Below are positions 6,803 through 9,257 of a stretch of DNA of 9,257 bases, in pieces. The notes beneath the pieces are model-generated. The model saw only the letters and a program-made list of their open reading frames with translations, had not been told where the DNA came from and did not search any database. This DNA is from Eubacterium sp. (GTDB taxonomy: Bacteria > Bacillota_A > Clostridia > Peptostreptococcales > Anaerovoracaceae). Position 1 is the first letter of the stretch. Each line of letters opens with the position of its first letter. The position numbers and the translations under genes are program-made. The stretch covers positions 1-9,257 of the forward strand of contig JAETSS010000034.1 of NCBI GenBank assembly GCA_021769545.1, in the 5' to 3' direction.

Positions 6803-8023
6803 ATGTATAATGTAAGAGAAATAACCGATAACCTGTATTGGATAGGGGCCAACGATCACAGAACGCATCTGTTCGAAAACATCCACCCCATCCCATACGG
6901 AGTAAGCTACAATTCATACCTGCTGCTGGACGAGGAGACCGTTCTCTTCGATACGGTAGACTGGTCCGCATACCGTCAGTTCGAGGAAAATCTGGAATAC
7001 CTTCTCGACGGACGCACGCTTGACTGGATCGTTATCAATCATCTGGAGCCGGACCATGCAGCCAGCATAGAGCAGATATTGAAGAAATATCCCGATGTGA
7101 AAATAATATCCAGTGAAAAGGGCTACCTGCTGATGCGTCAGTTCGGTTTCCACCCTGATGACCACGAATGCATCACGGTCACCGAAGGCGACACTCATAC
7201 CTTCGGAGAGCACACCATCGCGGTAGTTCTCGCACCTATGGTACACTGGCCTGAGGTAATGGTGACTCTGGACATCACCAACGGAGCCCTCTTCTCCGCC
7301 GACGCCTTCGGCTCCTTCATAGCCATGGACGGCAAGCTGTTTGCAGACGAAGTGGACTACGACAGGGACTGGCTCGACGAAGCCAGAAGATACCTCACCA
7401 ATATCGTAGGAAAGTACGGTCCTCATATACAGGCGCTTCTGGGAAAGGCTGCAGGGCTGCTAGATCAGATAAAGTTCATATGCCCGCTTCACGGACTCAT
7501 CTGGCGCAGGGACTTCATGTATTTCATCGAAAAATACGACAAATGGAGCAGGTATGAGCCCGAAGTGGACGGCGTGCTGATCTGCTACGCATCCATGTAC
7601 GGCAACACGGAATCGGCAGCCCAGGCGCTGGCCTCCAGGATAGTGCAGAAAGGCGTCACCGACGTCAAGGTGGTGGATGTGTCCAATACCCACGTATCAT
7701 ACCTGATATCGGACGCATGGAAATACAGCCATATAGTGCTGGCCTCCGTAACGTACAATCTGGGGATCTATCCTGTGATGCACAATTTCCTGATGGATAT
7801 GAAGGCTCTCAATCTGCAGAAAAGGACCTTTGCCATCATAGAAAACGGTTCATGGGCGTGTAAGTCCGGCGATCTCATGGAAAAGTTCATCGACGAGGAG
7901 CTTAAGGGCATGACACTCCTCAACGAGCGCCTTTCCATCGCCTCCTCTATGCAGGCCGATAAAGCTGCCGAACTGGAAATGCTGGCAGACGCCATAGTCG
8001 ATTCCGTAAATGGAATAGAATAG
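6803..8023 (+). CDS. fprA: Flavodiiron protein (rubredoxin:O2/NO oxidoreductase)
   Basis: A 406-residue class A flavodiiron protein of standard length. The N-terminal metallo-beta-lactamase-like domain (1-250) has all diiron ligands: His80, Glu82, Asp84 and His85 in NHLEPDHAAS, His148 in MVHWPE, Asp167 in SADAFGS, and His230 in CPLHGLIWR. The flavodoxin domain (255-406) has the FMN loop YASMYGNTESAA (262-273) and ENGSWACKSG (347-356). The family reduces O2 to water, or NO to N2O, in the cytoplasm of anaerobes, with electrons arriving from rubredoxin at the FMN and passing to the diiron site of the partner subunit in a head-to-tail dimer. This copy has no rubredoxin or flavin reductase extension; the only rubredoxin seen is on the preceding gene product, which is therefore the likely donor. 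O2 versus NO preference cannot be read from the sequence. Confidence 0.96.
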   Translation: MYNVREITDNLYWIGANDHRTHLFENIHPIPYGVSYNSYLLLDEETVLFDTVDWSAYRQFEENLEYLLDGRTLDWIVINHLEPDHAASIEQILKKYPDVKIISSEKGYLLMRQFGFHPDDHECITVTEGDTHTFGEHTIAVVLAPMVHWPEVMVTLDITNGALFSADAFGSFIAMDGKLFADEVDYDRDWLDEARRYLTNIVGKYGPHIQALLGKAAGLLDQIKFICPLHGLIWRRDFMYFIEKYDKWSRYEPEVDGVLICYASMYGNTESAAQALASRIVQKGVTDVKVVDVSNTHVSYLISDAWKYSHIVLASVTYNLGIYPVMHNFLMDMKALNLQKRTFAIIENGSWACKSGDLMEKFIDEELKGMTLLNERLSIASSMQADKAAELEMLADAIVDSVNGIE

Positions 8024-8029
8024 AAAAAC

Positions 8030-8072
8030 GGACTGTCACACTAACGAAAAATATTCGTCAGTGTGACAGTCC
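8030..8072. terminator. Long hairpin terminator between convergent fprA and aspartokinase genes
   Basis: GGACTGTCACACT (8030-8042) pairs perfectly with 8060-8072 (13 bp). After one mismatch, ACGA/TCGT (8044-8047 and 8055-8058) extends it around a 7-base loop. On the minus strand the mismatch becomes a G-U pair and the stem is followed by GTTTTTC, so it is best as the terminator of the aspartokinase gene. On the plus strand it follows the fprA stop by 6 bases but has no T-run directly after it. Bidirectional use is likely. Confidence 0.8.
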
Positions 8073-8121
8073 ATAATAAATCGCAACTTTTACTGCATCA
8101 CTGCATTTGCTCAGTCGATTC

Positions 8122-9257
8122 TTATTTCACGAACGCGTCATATATTGCTTTTATCGCAGCTTCAAAATGCTTGTTCTGGACTCCGACGATGATGTTCATC
8201 TCGCTTGAGCCCTGGTCGATCATCCTGATGTTGATCTTCTCCTTTGCGAGAGCCGTGAACAGCGCTGCAGCTACACCGGTCCTCGAAGACATACCGTGAC
8301 CTACAGTTGCGATCAGTGCCATGTTTTCGAAGACTTCTATGTTATCCGGTTTCAGCTGACGCTCGAATTCGTCCACGATCTCGTCCAGCTTGCCGTCCAG
8401 CACATTGTTGTCAATGACTACGGACAACGTATCTACACCGCTGGGTATATGCTCGATAGGAATATCGTAATCCTCAAGGATCCCCGTCATCTTTCTTATG
8501 AAGCCCCGCTCGCTGCTCATGAGGTTCTTGTACATGGCTATTACGGTAAAGTCCTTGCTTCCGGCGATACCTGCGATGATCTGTCCTTCTTCCAGCTTAG
8601 ACGGCTCGGAAGTGATTATCGTTCCCGGGTCTTCCGGTCTGTTGGTATTCCTGATATTGATAGGTATATTGGCTACCCTTGCCGGATAAATTGCATCCTC
8701 GTGAAGCACCGATGCTCCCATATATGAAAGCTCTCTCAGTTCCTTATATGAAACGGTGCTGATAGGCTTAGGGTTTTTCACGATCCTGGGATCTGCCATA
8801 AGGAAGCCCGATACATCTGTCCAGTTCTCGTATACGTCGGCTTCAACGGCTCTCGCCACGAGAGCTCCCGTAATGTCGGAGCCGCCCCTTGAGAAGGTCT
8901 TCACGGTCCCGTCTATCTTGGAGCCGTAAAATCCCGGAATGACTGCAGCTTTATGATTAGCCAGTTCTTTGGCTATATTCTTATTTGTAAGGTCCTCCAT
9001 GAACCTTCCCTTATCGTCGAATTTCACCATCTTTGCAGCGTCTACGAAGTCGTATCCCAGATATGCCGCTATCAGCATAGCATTGAGATATTCTCCGCGG
9101 CTTGCTATGTAATCCGCCGATGCTCCGGCTTCAAGATTTTTCTTTATTTCTTCGAATTCCGCCATGAGATCGACTTCCACACCAAGGTTTACTTCCACGG
9201 CCATGAATCTGTCGCATATCACCTGAAATATCTGCTGATAAGGGATCTTATGCTCTA
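8122..9257 (-). CDS. Aspartate kinase, lacking its N-terminus at the window edge
   Basis: Phosphorylates aspartate to start lysine, threonine and methionine (and diaminopimelate) synthesis. The frame stays open to the right edge, with at least eleven in-frame residues (from EHKIPYQQIFQ) before the first possible GTG at 9220-9222, so that GTG is not taken as the start; the N-terminal KFGGSS lysine motif is outside. Visible kinase-domain motifs are ASADYIASRGEYLNA, PGFYGS, TFSRGGSDITGALVARAVEAD, ENWTDVSGFLMADPRIV, and SYMGASVLHEDAIYP. Two C-terminal ACT domains follow, the second with IRMIDQGSSEMNIIVGV, the usual site of amino-acid feedback. It is a monofunctional clostridial/YclM-like type with no homoserine dehydrogenase part. 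Which amino acid inhibits it cannot be told. It is convergent with fprA, with the shared hairpin between them. Confidence 0.93.
   Translation of the reverse strand, partial: EHKIPYQQIFQVICDRFMAVEVNLGVEVDLMAEFEEIKKNLEAGASADYIASRGEYLNAMLIAAYLGYDFVDAAKMVKFDDKGRFMEDLTNKNIAKELANHKAAVIPGFYGSKIDGTVKTFSRGGSDITGALVARAVEADVYENWTDVSGFLMADPRIVKNPKPISTVSYKELRELSYMGASVLHEDAIYPARVANIPINIRNTNRPEDPGTIITSEPSKLEEGQIIAGIAGSKDFTVIAMYKNLMSSERGFIRKMTGILEDYDIPIEHIPSGVDTLSVVIDNNVLDGKLDEIVDEFERQLKPDNIEVFENMALIATVGHGMSSRTGVAAALFTALAKEKINIRMIDQGSSEMNIIVGVQNKHFEAAIKAIYDAFVK

Noticed and set aside
9220..9222. GTG as the true start of a 366-residue aspartokinase
   Set aside because: Homologous sequence continues in frame to the window edge, the essential N-terminal KFGGSS-type region is missing, and no ribosome binding site precedes the GTG, so the gene is cut by the edge rather than short.

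Overview
This looks like a chromosomal segment from an anaerobic Clostridia-type Bacillota, possibly Eubacteriales or Peptostreptococcales; I cannot place the family. The reasons are strong AGGAGG ribosome binding sites, roughly even GC in genes with AT-rich gaps, a clostridial-type aspartokinase, and a flavodiiron protein paired with rubredoxin chemistry. There are five complete genes and two gene fragments, one at each edge. I see no mobile element, CRISPR array, tRNA or rRNA.

Left part (1-4568). The window opens in the 3' end of a MocR-type (GntR/aminotransferase fusion) gene on the + strand. It converges on guaA, with a terminator hairpin between them. guaB and guaA follow one another on the - strand and encode the two steps from IMP to GMP. 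The IMP dehydrogenase belongs to the divergent lineage known from the parasite Tritrichomonas foetus, down to its catalytic Cys319 and its mycophenolate-resistance residues. Upstream of guaB on the same strand lies a FadR-type (GntR/FCD) regulator.

Centre (4569-8072). The regulator is divergent from a two-gene + strand operon. The 299-base gap between them holds recognisable promoters for both directions and several palindromes that are candidate operators. The first operon gene is the main find: one 638-residue polypeptide that fuses a complete short-chain acyl-CoA dehydrogenase, the FAD-binding C-terminal domain of electron-transfer flavoprotein alpha (without the rest of ETF), and a complete rubredoxin. 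Eighteen bases later comes a flavodiiron protein (FprA) with all its diiron ligands but no rubredoxin of its own. Read together, they suggest a soluble electron chain: acyl-CoA, dehydrogenase FAD, ETF-type FAD, rubredoxin iron, FprA FMN and diiron site, then O2 (or NO). That would be an acyl-CoA-driven oxygen-scavenging system controlled by the adjacent acyl/acid-responsive-type regulator. The domain calls are seen in the sequence; the electron route and regulation are inference.

Right part (8030-9257). A long hairpin separates the operon from a convergent aspartokinase gene with two ACT domains, which runs off the right edge without its N-terminus.
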